A DNA stretch of 34,101 bases from UBA6544 sp038131165 (lineage in GTDB: Bacteria > Pseudomonadota > Alphaproteobacteria > UBA8366): assembly GCA_038131165.1 (NCBI GenBank), contig JAYPOZ010000041.1, positions 1 through 34,101 of the forward strand, given 5' to 3'. Below, one piece after another: positions 7,188 through 16,452 of this stretch (position 1 is the stretch's first letter; the number at the start of each line of letters is the position of its first letter). The translations under genes and the position numbers were made by a program. The notes under the pieces were generated by a model. It made no database searches, had not been told where the DNA came from, and was given only the letters and a program-made list of their open reading frames with translations.

Positions 7188-8129
7188 TCAATCCTCCGTG
7201 GGCGCCGGGCGGCCGGGCCCGTCGACGATGATGCCGTAGTGGCGCGGTTCCCGATTGTATTCCCAATTCCAGCGCGCCTTGCGCGCCCGCGCGGCGCGGT
7301 CGAGGTCGCAATCCGCCACGATGATCTCGTCGCCCATCGTCGTCGTCATGGCGACGATCTCGCCGGTCGGCGCCACGATGACGCTCTGGCCGATCAGCTC
7401 GCAGCCGTCCTCGACGCCGGCCTTGGCGACGCCGACGACCCAGCAGCCGTTCTGATAGGCGCCCGCCTGCAGCGACAGGTGATTGTGGAAATCCTGCAAC
7501 CGGTCGACTTCGGGCGCCGCCGGGAAATGCCGCGGCGTGTTGTAGCCGAGCATAATGAGCTCCACGTCCTGCAGGCCCATGCAACGATAGGTCTCCGGCC
7601 AGCGCCGGTCGTTGCAGATGCACATGCCCATGATGCCGTCCATCGTGTGGAAGACCGGAAACCCGAGATTGCCGGGCTCGAAGTAAGCTTTCTCCAAGTG
7701 TTGGAAGGGCCGCCAGGGCTCGTGCTCGTGATGGCCGGGCAGGTGTACCTTGCGGTACTTGCCGGCGATCTCGCCGTTGCGGTCGACCAAGATTGACGTG
7801 TTGAAATGACGGACCCGGCCCTTCTCCTCGGTCAGTTCGGCATAGCCCAGATAGAAGCCGACGCCGAGCTTCTTCGCCTCGTCGAACAGCGGCCGGGTCT
7901 CCGGTCCCGGCATCTCGCTCTCGAAATAGGTATCGACCTCCTGCTGGCCTTCCATCCAGTAGCGCGGGAAGAAGGTGGTCAGCGCCAGCTCCGGATAGAC
8001 GACGAGATTGGCGCCCCGCTCCTTCGCTTGCCGCATCATCGCGATCATGCGCGAGACGGTCGATTGGCGCGTCTCGTCCTTCTCGATCGGCCCCATCTGG
8101 GCGGCGGCGACAGTGGCGACACGTGGCAT
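7188..8129 (-). CDS. N-carbamoyl-D-amino acid hydrolase
   Basis: Nitrilase-superfamily amidohydrolase that releases D-amino acids, CO2 and ammonia from N-carbamoyl-D-amino acids. The catalytic triad falls at the same numbers as in the Agrobacterium enzyme: Glu47 (YPELALTTFFPR), Lys127 (KYRKVHLPG) and Cys172 (CNDRRWPE). MPGPETRPLF, GYAEL and FQHLEKAYFEPG are also near-identical family segments. It has 313 residues, slightly longer than the characterised enzyme (304) because of a short C-terminal extension. GGGAG lies 8 bases upstream of the ATG at 8129. The usual pathway partners, hydantoinase and hydantoin racemase, are not in this window. It is divergent from the sulfatase gene across 131 bp. 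Confidence 0.93.
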   Translation of the reverse strand: MPRVATVAAAQMGPIEKDETRQSTVSRMIAMMRQAKERGANLVVYPELALTTFFPRYWMEGQQEVDTYFESEMPGPETRPLFDEAKKLGVGFYLGYAELTEEKGRVRHFNTSILVDRNGEIAGKYRKVHLPGHHEHEPWRPFQHLEKAYFEPGNLGFPVFHTMDGIMGMCICNDRRWPETYRCMGLQDVELIMLGYNTPRHFPAAPEVDRLQDFHNHLSLQAGAYQNGCWVVGVAKAGVEDGCELIGQSVIVAPTGEIVAMTTTMGDEIIVADCDLDRAARARKARWNWEYNREPRHYGIIVDGPGRPAPTED

Positions 8130-8260
8130 GGCGGTTCTCCCATCCGTTTTCGTTTCGTCTATCTTTGCGAGGACTCTAAGCGTTGGCTCGGAAAAAGAAA
8201 GCGTGGCCCGTGCCGGTGGGGAGGCTAGATAAATCGAAAGAATTGTAAAGGAATGCGGAG

Positions 8261-9841
8261 ATGGCCGGGCCGAAGAACATTCTATTCATCATGGCGGATC
8301 AGCTGCGCTACGATTACCTCGGCTGTACCGGGCATCCGACCATCCGCACGTCGCACATCGATGCGCTGGCGGCGCGCGGCGTCAATTTCGCGCGTACCTA
8401 TTGTCAGGCAGCGGTGTGCGGCCCATCCCGGATGTCGTTCTATACCGGCCGCTATATGTTTACCCACGGGGGCACCTACAACAACATCCCGGTCCGGGCC
8501 GACGAACGCACGATGGGGGACCATCTACGGCCGCTCGGATACCGTGTCGGCCTTGTCGGCAAGACGCATTTCCGGCGCGACGCCGCGGGCATGGCGAAGC
8601 TCGGGATCGCGCCGGACGGCGACCTCGGCGTATTGCTCAGCGAGTGCGGGTTCGAGCCCTGGGAGCGGGACGACGGCCTCCATCCGGACCAAAGCGCGGA
8701 TCCGGACCTGGCCTATAACGCCTATCTGAGCGCACAAGGCTACGACGGGGGCGACAATCCCTGGCACACGGTGGCCAATTCGGCGGAAGGGCCGGACGGT
8801 GAAGTTCTGAGCGGCTGGCAGATGCGCCATGTGAGGCTGCCGGCGCGGGTCTCCCGCGCGCATTCCGAGACCGCCTACATGACCGACCGCGCGATGGCCG
8901 TGATCAAGAGCCTCGGCGATGCGCCCTGGTGCATGCACCTCTCCTACATCAAGCCCCACTGGCCGTATATGGCGCCCGACCCCTATCACGCGATGTACGG
9001 CGCCGACGACATCCTGCCGGCGAACCGGGCGGCGGGGGAACGCGAAGGCCGGCATCCCGTCGTCGAGGCTTTCGGCCGGCACGAGGAAAGCGTGAACTTC
9101 AGCCGCGACGCATGCCGCGAGACGGTGATCCTGTCCTATATGGGATTGATCAGCGAACTCGACGACCATGTCGGCCGCCTGATGGCGTTCCTCGACGCGC
9201 GCGGGCAGCTGGCGAATACCATTATCGTCCTGACCAGCGATCACGGCGACTATCTCGGCGATCACTGGCTCGGCGAGAAGGAGCTGTTCTATGACGCGGC
9301 GGCGCGCATTCCGATGATCGTCGTCGATCCGGATTCGAGCGCGGATGCGACACGGGGGACGACGGACACGCGCTTCGTCGAGAGCATCGACCTCATCCCG
9401 ACCTTCATGGAGCTGGCGGGCTGCGCGGACTTGCCCGACCATTGGCTGGAGGGCCGCTCGCTGGCGCCGCTGCTGCGCGGCGGCGCGGACGTCGATTGGC
9501 GCGACGCGGTCTTCTGCGAATGCGATTACGCGGTGCGTCATGCCCGCAATACGGTCGGGCGCGGCCCCGAAGACTGCCGCGCCTTTATGATCCGGGACGA
9601 GCGCTGGAAGTTCATTCTGTATGAAGGGTTCCGGCCTCAGCTCTTCGATATGGAGAACGACCCCGGCGAGCGGGTCGATCTCGGCGCGGATGCCGCCCAT
9701 GCGGCGGTCCGGCGCGAAATGTCGGACCGGCTCTTCGCGTGGCTGCGAAAACGCAAATTGCGGACGACGCTCAGCAACCGTGAAATCGCGAGCCGTACCG
9801 GGATGGCGAAGGAACGCGGCTATCTGTTCGGCGTCTGGTAG
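8261..9841 (+). CDS. Sulfatase / phosphonate monoester hydrolase family protein
   Basis: 526-residue alkaline-phosphatase-superfamily hydrolase of sulfate, phosphate or phosphonate monoesters. Cys53 in VCGPSR fits the CxPSR formylglycine signature, so activity would need a formylglycine-generating enzyme or anaerobic maturase encoded elsewhere. Metal ligands are visible at Asp13 (MADQLRYDYLG) and in TSDHGDYLGDH. The run GRYMFTHGGTYNNIPV and the conserved GYRVGLVGKTHF that follows resemble phosphonate monoester hydrolase/choline-sulfatase relatives. No signal peptide is seen, which suggests a cytoplasmic enzyme. AAGGA at 8248-8252 supports the ATG at 8261. The TPR gene follows 27 bp later, probably in the same transcript. 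Confidence 0.88.
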   Translation: MAGPKNILFIMADQLRYDYLGCTGHPTIRTSHIDALAARGVNFARTYCQAAVCGPSRMSFYTGRYMFTHGGTYNNIPVRADERTMGDHLRPLGYRVGLVGKTHFRRDAAGMAKLGIAPDGDLGVLLSECGFEPWERDDGLHPDQSADPDLAYNAYLSAQGYDGGDNPWHTVANSAEGPDGEVLSGWQMRHVRLPARVSRAHSETAYMTDRAMAVIKSLGDAPWCMHLSYIKPHWPYMAPDPYHAMYGADDILPANRAAGEREGRHPVVEAFGRHEESVNFSRDACRETVILSYMGLISELDDHVGRLMAFLDARGQLANTIIVLTSDHGDYLGDHWLGEKELFYDAAARIPMIVVDPDSSADATRGTTDTRFVESIDLIPTFMELAGCADLPDHWLEGRSLAPLLRGGADVDWRDAVFCECDYAVRHARNTVGRGPEDCRAFMIRDERWKFILYEGFRPQLFDMENDPGERVDLGADAAHAAVRREMSDRLFAWLRKRKLRTTLSNREIASRTGMAKERGYLFGVW

Positions 9842-9868
9842 GATTCACTGGCAAGGGAAAATCGAATC

Positions 9869-11260
9869 ATGTTCAAGGATAAACGCGGATTGGAAATGAC
9901 GGCCTCGAGCCAGGAGGCCGTCGATGCCTTCGACGCCACGCTGGACGAATTTCTCGCCTCGGGGCGGGACGCGGCGGTGTTGTTGAAGCATGTCAACGAG
10001 GTCGATCCCGAGATGGTCATGGGGCAATGCGTGCGGGGGTATTTCATGCGCCTGCCGCAGCAAGCTCACCTGATTGCCGGCAGCAACGAATCCTTCGAGA
10101 AGGCCAAGGCGTTGTCCGCCTCGGCCAATCCGCGCGAGAAGATGCATGTCGATGCGCTGGCGGCATGGTGCGACGGCGATATCCGGCGGACCAACGCGAT
10201 CTGGGAGCAAATCCTGGTCGACTATCCGCACGATCTTCTCGCCTTGCGGATTGCGCACACGATGCATTTCTTCCTCGGCGACCTGGACCTCATGCGCGAT
10301 TCGATGGCGCGGGTGATGCCGCGCTGGAGCGAGGACGTGCCGGGCTACGGCTTCGTGCTCGGTTGCCGCGCTTTCTCGCTCGAGGAAAGTCACGACTTCA
10401 AGCAGGCGGAGCCGATGGGCCGCCGTGCCGTCGAGATCAACGAGAGCGACATCTGGGCCGGGCATTGCGTCGCCCATGTGCTGGAAGGCCAGGGACGCCG
10501 GCAGGACGGGATCGAGTGGATCGATTCCCATGAAGATGCCTGGCAGAAGCGGGGCATCTTCGCGCGGCACATGTGGTGGCACCGGACGCTTCATTACCTG
10601 GAACTGGAGCGCTACGACGATGTACTGGCGGCCTTCGACCGCGAGTTCTGGCCGGAGCCGTCCGAAGACAACATCGACATCACGAACGCGTCGAGCATGC
10701 TGATGCGCCTCGCGATGCTCGGCGTCGATGTCGGCGACCGCTGGGCATCCGTATCCAAGATTTGCGAGGGGCGCACCAAGGACCGGTTGCGCCCGTTCAA
10801 CGACCTGCATTTCCTGATGGCGTTGACGATGGACGGTAAGATGGCGGCGGCGCGCGAAATCCTCGCGTCCATGCGGGCCCATGTGGCGGAGAAGGCAGGC
10901 ACTGCCGACACTTTGGCCGAGGTTTACCGTCAGGCCGGCCTTCCGGTGGCGGAATCGATCATCACCTATGCCTCGAAGGACTACGCCCGCGTGGTCGAGA
11001 TCATGTCCGTCGCGCGCTATCGGATGGTGCCGCTCGGCGGCAGTTGGGCGCAACGCGACGTCTGGGTGCGGATGCTGATAGACGCGGCGATCCGGGACGG
11101 GCAGGACAGCTACGCGCGGGCGCTGCTGGCCGAGCGCACGACGGACTGCCCGACCAGCGCGCCTTCCTGGAAATTGTACGCAAACGCGCTGGACGCCTGT
11201 GGCGAGCCCGGCGCGGCGAAGGCGGCGCGGGCGCGGGCGACGGAGCTGCTGGCGGCCTGA
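9869..11260 (+). CDS. TTC38-like tetratricopeptide repeat protein
   Basis: 463-residue, mostly helical protein resembling bacterial members of the TTC38 (tetratricopeptide repeat protein 38) family. Characteristic segments include DPEMVMGQCVRGYFM near residues 46-60, WAGHCVAHVLEGQGR (about 196-210) and HMWWHRTLHYLELERYDDVL (about 233-252). Function in bacteria is not established. No signal peptide or catalytic motif was seen; TPR folds usually mediate protein contacts. It starts 27 bp after the sulfatase stop with AAGGGAAAA upstream of ATG 9869; ATG 9896 is an alternative. Coupling to the sulfatase suggests a shared role (inference). It converges with the NSS transporter gene, 9 bp between ends. 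Confidence 0.75.
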   Translation: MFKDKRGLEMTASSQEAVDAFDATLDEFLASGRDAAVLLKHVNEVDPEMVMGQCVRGYFMRLPQQAHLIAGSNESFEKAKALSASANPREKMHVDALAAWCDGDIRRTNAIWEQILVDYPHDLLALRIAHTMHFFLGDLDLMRDSMARVMPRWSEDVPGYGFVLGCRAFSLEESHDFKQAEPMGRRAVEINESDIWAGHCVAHVLEGQGRRQDGIEWIDSHEDAWQKRGIFARHMWWHRTLHYLELERYDDVLAAFDREFWPEPSEDNIDITNASSMLMRLAMLGVDVGDRWASVSKICEGRTKDRLRPFNDLHFLMALTMDGKMAAAREILASMRAHVAEKAGTADTLAEVYRQAGLPVAESIITYASKDYARVVEIMSVARYRMVPLGGSWAQRDVWVRMLIDAAIRDGQDSYARALLAERTTDCPTSAPSWKLYANALDACGEPGAAKAARARATELLAA

Positions 11261-11269
11261 AACGCCGCC

Positions 11270-12607
11270 TTACAACGCGCTCGCCGATTCCAGCAGGATC
11301 AAGGCAATCGTGACCGGCACCAGATAGCGCAGCAAGGCGTGCCAGACCGGTCCCGCCCGGCTGCCCGCGAGATCGGCTTCGCGCAGCGCGTCGGCCCGGC
11401 CGACGCGCCAGCCGACGAAGACGGCGATCAGAATGCCGCCAAGCGGCAGGAGGAAATTCGAGACCGCCGCGTCGATGGCGTCGAGAATGCCGAGCGATCC
11501 GATGCGAATATCGGCAAGCAGCCCGAAGCTCATGGCCGAGGGCAAGCCGACCGCAAAGGCGATGGCACCGATGGCCGCCGCCGCGGTCCAGCGCCGGAAC
11601 GCCAGCCGATGGATCGCCAACGCAACCGGCACTTCCAGCAGAGCCACCATCGAAGTGAACGCCGCCGCCGAAAGCAGCAGGAAGAACAGCGTGCCGATCA
11701 CCGTGCCGCCCGGCATCGCCAGGAAAATCTGCGGCAGAGTGATGAAGGCGAGCTCCGGGCCGGCCTTGGGGTCCACGCCGAAGGCGAAAACGGCCGGGAA
11801 AATCGCGATGCCGGCGATGACCGCGAACAGCGAATCCCCGAAGGCCGTGGCCGCCGCCGAGGAGGAGAGCGAGAAACTGCGCGGCATATAGCTGCCAAAG
11901 GTTATGAACACCGCCATGCCGAGCCCGATCGAGAAAAAGGCCTGACCCAGTGCGGCGGCATAGACGGTGGGCTGGCCGAGGGCCGACCAATCGGGGGCAA
12001 AAAGAAAACGGAGCCCCTTTCCGGCATTCGGCAGCGTGAGGGCATAGACCGCGAGGGCGACGATCAGGAGCGCCAGGGCCGGCATGATCCAGCGGTTGAT
12101 CCGCTCGATCCCGCTCTTGACGCCGCCCGCGACGGTGAACATGGCGGCGGCCAGGATCATGCCCTGCCAGGCGATGGGCTCGCCCTTGTCGGAGATGAAG
12201 GACCGGAAGAACGCGCCGTAACCGGCTTCGGCCGTCGTCCAGAGCGATCCCGTCGCGGCGCCGACGAAGTATTTCAGCGCCCAGCCGGCGATGACCGCGT
12301 AATAGCTGAGAATCAGAGTGGCGCCGGCGACGCAGACCCAGCCAAGGTAGCGCCATTTTCCGCCATGATCCGCGATCTCGAAGGCGGCGACGGCGTCGCC
12401 TTGCGCGCGCCGTCCGAGCGACAACTCCGCGATCAGCAGCGGAAGCCCGACCAACAGGACACAGAGCAGGTAGAGCATCAGGAAGACCGCGCCGCCGTTC
12501 TCCCCCGCGACATAGGAGAACCGCCAGATATTGCCGATTCCCACGGCGGCCCCGATGGTGGCGAGGATAAAGCCGCGCTGCGATCCCCATTGTTCCCGCG
12601 CCGTCAT
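11270..12607 (-). CDS. Sodium-dependent NSS-family transporter
   Basis: 445-residue inner-membrane protein of the neurotransmitter:sodium symporter (SNF) family, which imports amino acids or related compounds with Na+. The first helix carries the family signature GFILATIGAAVGIGNIWRFSY followed by NGGAVF, containing the unwound substrate and Na+ site region. About eleven to twelve hydrophobic helices follow, as in bacterial LeuT/MhsT-like proteins. The start at 12607 (MTAREQWGSQRG) is the natural beginning; an in-frame extension to 12709 is not membrane-protein-like. The substrate cannot be read from the sequence. It is divergent from the acyl-CoA dehydrogenase gene across 164 bp, where both promoters should lie. 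Confidence 0.92.
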   Translation of the reverse strand: MTAREQWGSQRGFILATIGAAVGIGNIWRFSYVAGENGGAVFLMLYLLCVLLVGLPLLIAELSLGRRAQGDAVAAFEIADHGGKWRYLGWVCVAGATLILSYYAVIAGWALKYFVGAATGSLWTTAEAGYGAFFRSFISDKGEPIAWQGMILAAAMFTVAGGVKSGIERINRWIMPALALLIVALAVYALTLPNAGKGLRFLFAPDWSALGQPTVYAAALGQAFFSIGLGMAVFITFGSYMPRSFSLSSSAAATAFGDSLFAVIAGIAIFPAVFAFGVDPKAGPELAFITLPQIFLAMPGGTVIGTLFFLLLSAAAFTSMVALLEVPVALAIHRLAFRRWTAAAAIGAIAFAVGLPSAMSFGLLADIRIGSLGILDAIDAAVSNFLLPLGGILIAVFVGWRVGRADALREADLAGSRAGPVWHALLRYLVPVTIALILLESASAL

Positions 12608-12771
12608 ATGCTTTGTATCTTCCCGAAACGATGGTCTCCCGCCAATCTGGCAATAGCCGCCCGGCGGTGCATTGAGGCGGATCAATAGGGCGGCGTCCAG
12701 TTGTCGCACTTATCTAACATCTTCGCGCACACTAGGTGAGAATAGGCGGTGCGGACGAGGAAAGGCATCTT

Positions 12772-13923
12772 ATGGATTTCGATTTTTCACCGGAACACAA
12801 ACAGTTGCGGGAGACGGTGCGCCGGCACGCGGAAGAGGAGATGCGCCCGCATGTGGCCGAGGCCGACGACACGGAGCGATTTCCGGCGCAGCTTTTCGCG
12901 CGCTGGGGCGAACTCGGCCTGATTGGTGCCCGCTATCCCGAGGCCGATGGCGGCATCGGCATGGACAAAATCTCCGATTGCATCATCCGCGAGGAACTGG
13001 GCCGTGTCAGCCAGGCCTTCTGCGCCGCCTTCTCGGCGCACAGCCATCTCGGCATCTGGCCGATCTGGAAGGCGGGTACCGACGTCCAGAAGGAACGGTT
13101 CTTCCAGCCGGCGATCGGCGGCGAGAAGATTTCGTGCTTCGGATTGAGCGAGCCCGACGGCGGCTCCAATATCCGAGCGATGAAGACCCGCGCCGAGAAG
13201 GTCGACGGCGGTTACAGGATCAACGGCAGCAAGCTTTACATCACCAATTCGCCGATGGCGGATTTCATGATGCTGGCGGCGCGCACGGCGCCCGAGTTGA
13301 AACCTTCGGCGATCAGCCTGTTCATTGTCGAATTGCCCAATCCCGCGGTCCAGATCAGCCATCTGAAGAAAGAGGGCCTGAAAGGATCGGAGACCGGGCT
13401 GCTCTATATCGAGGACCTGTTCGTGCCGGACGATTGTCTGCTGGGCCACGCGGAAGGGACCTATCCGATCATCCTTGAGTCGTTGACCGAAAACCGGGTC
13501 GGTGTGGCGGCCTCCGTGCTGGGAGTGGCGAAAGGCGCTTATGAGGAGGCGTTGGACTATGCCCGGACCCGCATCGTCGCAGGCAAGCCGATCCTGGAAT
13601 ACCAGGCCGTGGCGCACCGGCTCGCGGACATGGCGACGGACATCGAGGCCGCCCACTGGATGGTCTACCGGGGTGCCTGGCAGGTCGACCGGGGCGAAAT
13701 CGACACCGAAACGGCGGCGAAGATAAAACTCTTCGTCAGCGAGGCCGCGTTCCGCGTGACCGAAAAGGCCATTCGTGTCCTCGGCGGCGCCGGGATCATG
13801 CGCGAATACGGCGTCGGCCGGCACCACCGGGACGCCATGGTGTACCTTTTCGGCGAAGGCACATCGGACATCCAACGCAATCTGATCTCGCGCGCCATGA
13901 AGGACCGGGACCTGCTGCCCTAG
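12772..13923 (+). CDS. Acyl-CoA dehydrogenase
   Basis: FAD enzyme that introduces an alpha,beta double bond into an acyl-CoA thioester. 383 residues with the usual three-domain order: helical N-domain, central beta domain (CFGLSEPDGGSN near 122-133, ITNSPMADFMMLAAR) and C-terminal helical domain (LGGAGIMREYGVGRHHRDA). Glu362 in FGEGTSDIQRN is at the catalytic-base position of the short/medium-chain group. ATG 12772 has GAGGAAAGG 7 bases upstream; an upstream in-frame GTG at 12736 is less likely. It is 27 bp from the Baeyer-Villiger monooxygenase gene downstream, so both probably serve one catabolic route. Chain-length or substrate preference cannot be inferred. Confidence 0.93.
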   Translation: MDFDFSPEHKQLRETVRRHAEEEMRPHVAEADDTERFPAQLFARWGELGLIGARYPEADGGIGMDKISDCIIREELGRVSQAFCAAFSAHSHLGIWPIWKAGTDVQKERFFQPAIGGEKISCFGLSEPDGGSNIRAMKTRAEKVDGGYRINGSKLYITNSPMADFMMLAARTAPELKPSAISLFIVELPNPAVQISHLKKEGLKGSETGLLYIEDLFVPDDCLLGHAEGTYPIILESLTENRVGVAASVLGVAKGAYEEALDYARTRIVAGKPILEYQAVAHRLADMATDIEAAHWMVYRGAWQVDRGEIDTETAAKIKLFVSEAAFRVTEKAIRVLGGAGIMREYGVGRHHRDAMVYLFGEGTSDIQRNLISRAMKDRDLLP

Positions 13924-13950
13924 GCTTCCTGCCAGTTGAAGGAGAGAACA

Positions 13951-15867
13951 ATGCCGAGAGATTGGATACCGTTGCCCGCCGAAGAACTTTCGGATGCCGT
14001 CGGGGAAGCCGACCTGCGCGTGCTGCTGATGGTGCTGTTTCATCTGACGGGCGACCGGCGCTGGCTCTCGGAACCATTCCTGCCGAAGCGCGACGTGAAA
14101 CTGATCGCGGATGCGGACGCCGGGCTGTCGCCGGAAGCGCAGGCGGAAATTCGGAGCGCTGCGGTGGAGCTGCTCTCGGCACGGCATATCGAGGCCGCCA
14201 TCGACGATCCCGGCGACGCGCTGATGGTGGAGATGATGAGCCGCTGCCTGGGCGAGGCAGTGTCGCCCGAATACGCGACGATGATGCGCGAGGAGATGGG
14301 GCTTTGTTCGCGCCAGGTGAAATGGCGCGACACGCGGCCGATGATGGGTGACCGGCCGGTGCTGATCGTCGGCGCCGGCGCCAGCGGCATTGCGCTCGGC
14401 GCCAACCTGGAGGCGCTCGGCATTCCCTACGTGATCCTGGAGAAGAACGAAGAGGTTGGCGGGACCTGGTACGAGAATACCTATCCCGGCTGCGGCGTGG
14501 ATACGCCGAACCATGCCTATTCCTTCTCCTTCGGGACACCGTATCGCTGGAGCCGCTATTTCGCGCCGCGCGACGAGATCGAGGACTATCTGATCGCCAG
14601 TGCCGCGGAAGCCGGCGTGCGCCCGCATATCCGCTTCCGGACCCGGGTGACGAAGGCGGACTGGGACCCGGATGCGCTCGGTTGGCGGGTGACGGTCGAG
14701 GGGCCTGACGGCAGAGAAGAGCTTCTGGGCATGGCGCTGGTCAGCGCCATTGGCCAGCTCAGCCTGCCCTCCGTGCCGGAGATCGCCGGCGCCAAGACCT
14801 TCGGCGGGCCGCTCTTTCATTCGGCGGAATGGCCGGACGGGCTCGATCTTGCCGGTAGGCGTATTGCCATTATCGGCACCGGCGCGTCGTCGATGCAGAT
14901 CGTGCCGAGCATTGTGGACGCCGTCGGATCGCTCGCGGTCTACCAGCGGAGCGCCCAGTGGGCGCGGCCGATCCCGCGCTATCACGATCCCATCGGCGCG
15001 GCGGGGCAGTGGCTGTTGGAAAAGGTTCCGTATTACGCCGCCTGGTTCCGTTTCACGATGCTGTGGCGGTATGGGGACGGCCTGCTGCCGACCCTCAGGA
15101 AGGACCCGGATTGGGAGCATCCGGCGCGCGCGCTCAACCGGACCAACGACCGCCACCGCATCGAAATGACACAACATATCGAGCGCGAACTGGGCGACCG
15201 GAAGGACCTGCTGGCGAAATGCTTGCCGACCTATCCGCCATACGGAAAGCGCATCCTGCTCGACAACGGGTGGTACGGGGCGATCACGCGGCCGAACGTC
15301 GAATTGGTGACGGAGGATATCGAACGCATCGAGCCGCGGGGCGTCGTGACGTCCGACGGGACCTTACGGGAAGCCGATATCGTCGTGCTTGCGACGGGGT
15401 TCAAGGTGTCGCTGATGGCGGCCCGGTTGAACGTCACCGGCAAAGACGGGCGTAATCTGGCGGATGTCTGGGCGGACGACAACCCGTCGGCGCATCTTGG
15501 CGTTACGGTGCCGGGGTTTCCCAATCTGTTCTCGATGCAGGGGCCGAACACGGGCTTGGGCCACGGCGGCAGCGCGATTTTCCAGGCGGAATGTCAGGCC
15601 CGGTATATCGCGGGCTGCCTCGTCCGAATGATCGAGCAGGGCATTGCGGCGATCGACGTCAGACAGGCCGTCCACGACGCATACGTCCGCCGCGTCGACC
15701 GGGAACACGAAGGCCTGATCTGGACCCATCCCGGCATGTCGACCTACTACCGGAACAGGAAGGGGCGGGTGGTCTCGGTCATGCCGTGGCGGTTGGTCGA
15801 CTACTGGGCGATGACCCATGAGCCCGATTTCGCGGAGTACGAGGTGACCGCCGCTTCAGCCGGCTGA
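13951..15867 (+). CDS. Flavin-dependent Baeyer-Villiger monooxygenase, 4-hydroxyacetophenone monooxygenase-like
   Basis: 638-residue FAD/NADPH monooxygenase that inserts oxygen next to a ketone. Two dinucleotide loops are visible, GAGASG (141-146) and GTGASS (309-314), flanking the Baeyer-Villiger fingerprint FGGPLFHSAEWP (284-295). The first 130 residues form an extra N-terminal domain (SDAVGEADLRVLLMVLFHLTGD and onward), which together with total length matches 4-hydroxyacetophenone monooxygenase (640 residues) rather than the shorter cyclohexanone type. AAGGAGAG lies just upstream of ATG 13951. It follows the acyl-CoA dehydrogenase in the same transcript and overlaps coaE tail-to-tail by 12 bp. 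The true substrate is unknown; an aryl or alkyl ketone is the family expectation. Confidence 0.9.
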   Translation: MPRDWIPLPAEELSDAVGEADLRVLLMVLFHLTGDRRWLSEPFLPKRDVKLIADADAGLSPEAQAEIRSAAVELLSARHIEAAIDDPGDALMVEMMSRCLGEAVSPEYATMMREEMGLCSRQVKWRDTRPMMGDRPVLIVGAGASGIALGANLEALGIPYVILEKNEEVGGTWYENTYPGCGVDTPNHAYSFSFGTPYRWSRYFAPRDEIEDYLIASAAEAGVRPHIRFRTRVTKADWDPDALGWRVTVEGPDGREELLGMALVSAIGQLSLPSVPEIAGAKTFGGPLFHSAEWPDGLDLAGRRIAIIGTGASSMQIVPSIVDAVGSLAVYQRSAQWARPIPRYHDPIGAAGQWLLEKVPYYAAWFRFTMLWRYGDGLLPTLRKDPDWEHPARALNRTNDRHRIEMTQHIERELGDRKDLLAKCLPTYPPYGKRILLDNGWYGAITRPNVELVTEDIERIEPRGVVTSDGTLREADIVVLATGFKVSLMAARLNVTGKDGRNLADVWADDNPSAHLGVTVPGFPNLFSMQGPNTGLGHGGSAIFQAECQARYIAGCLVRMIEQGIAAIDVRQAVHDAYVRRVDREHEGLIWTHPGMSTYYRNRKGRVVSVMPWRLVDYWAMTHEPDFAEYEVTAASAG

Positions 15868-16452
15868 TACCCGCGTCCATTCCGCATCCAGCCGCCGCAG
15901 CAGCGCCGCCTCGTCGCCGGAATTGTCGAGGACGATATCGGCCTTCGCGCGCCGCGCATCGTTGGAGAGTTGCGCCGCGATCCGCTTGCGGACCGCCTCC
16001 GCGTCGACGCCGTCGCGCGCGGTGGCTCGGGCGACGGCGGTCTCCGGATCGACGATCATCACCCAGACCTCGTCGACCATGTCGTCCCATCCGGCTTCGA
16101 GCAGCACCGCGGCGTCGAGGACGATGACCGCATCGGGCGCGGTTTTTCTGATCTCGGCGATGCCGGCTTGAATCAGGCGCCGAATTTCCGGCCAGAGAAT
16201 GTCCGTCAAGCGCTTCAGCGCGGCGGGATCGCCGAACACTTTTCCGCCCAGGACCTTGCGGTCGATCATGCCGTCCGCGCCGACGACCTCCGCGCCGAAT
16301 GTCTCCTGGATTTCGCGAAAGGATTGCGTGTCCGGCTCGTAGGCCCGATGGCCGAGCTTGTCGCCGTCCAGAACAGGGGCGCCTTTCGCTTCGAGGTATC
16401 GCGCCGTTGTCGATTTACCGGAAGCGATGCCGCCGGTCAGGCCAATGATCAT
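15856..16452 (-). CDS. coaE: Dephospho-CoA kinase
   Basis: Last step of coenzyme A synthesis: ATP-dependent phosphorylation of the 3'-hydroxyl of dephospho-CoA. 198 residues with the P-loop GGIASGKST (7-15), a DGDKLGHRAYEP segment in the substrate site, and the family pattern VIVLDAAVLLEAGWDDMVDEVWVM. A start at 16452 (MIIGLTGG) is standard; an extension to 16497 is not family-like. Its 3' end overlaps the monooxygenase gene by 12 bp on the opposite strand. The gene stands alone, not beside aroE or dnaQ as is common in alphaproteobacteria. It is presumably essential. Confidence 0.95.
   Translation of the reverse strand: MIIGLTGGIASGKSTTARYLEAKGAPVLDGDKLGHRAYEPDTQSFREIQETFGAEVVGADGMIDRKVLGGKVFGDPAALKRLTDILWPEIRRLIQAGIAEIRKTAPDAVIVLDAAVLLEAGWDDMVDEVWVMIVDPETAVARATARDGVDAEAVRKRIAAQLSNDARRAKADIVLDNSGDEAALLRRLDAEWTRVSAG

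Noticed and set aside
12787..15177. Long open frame (about 796 codons) on the minus strand across the acyl-CoA dehydrogenase and monooxygenase genes
   Set aside because: It is antisense to two well-recognised genes, is rich in Arg/His/Ala/Pro as expected of a GC-biased shadow frame, and shows no family motif.
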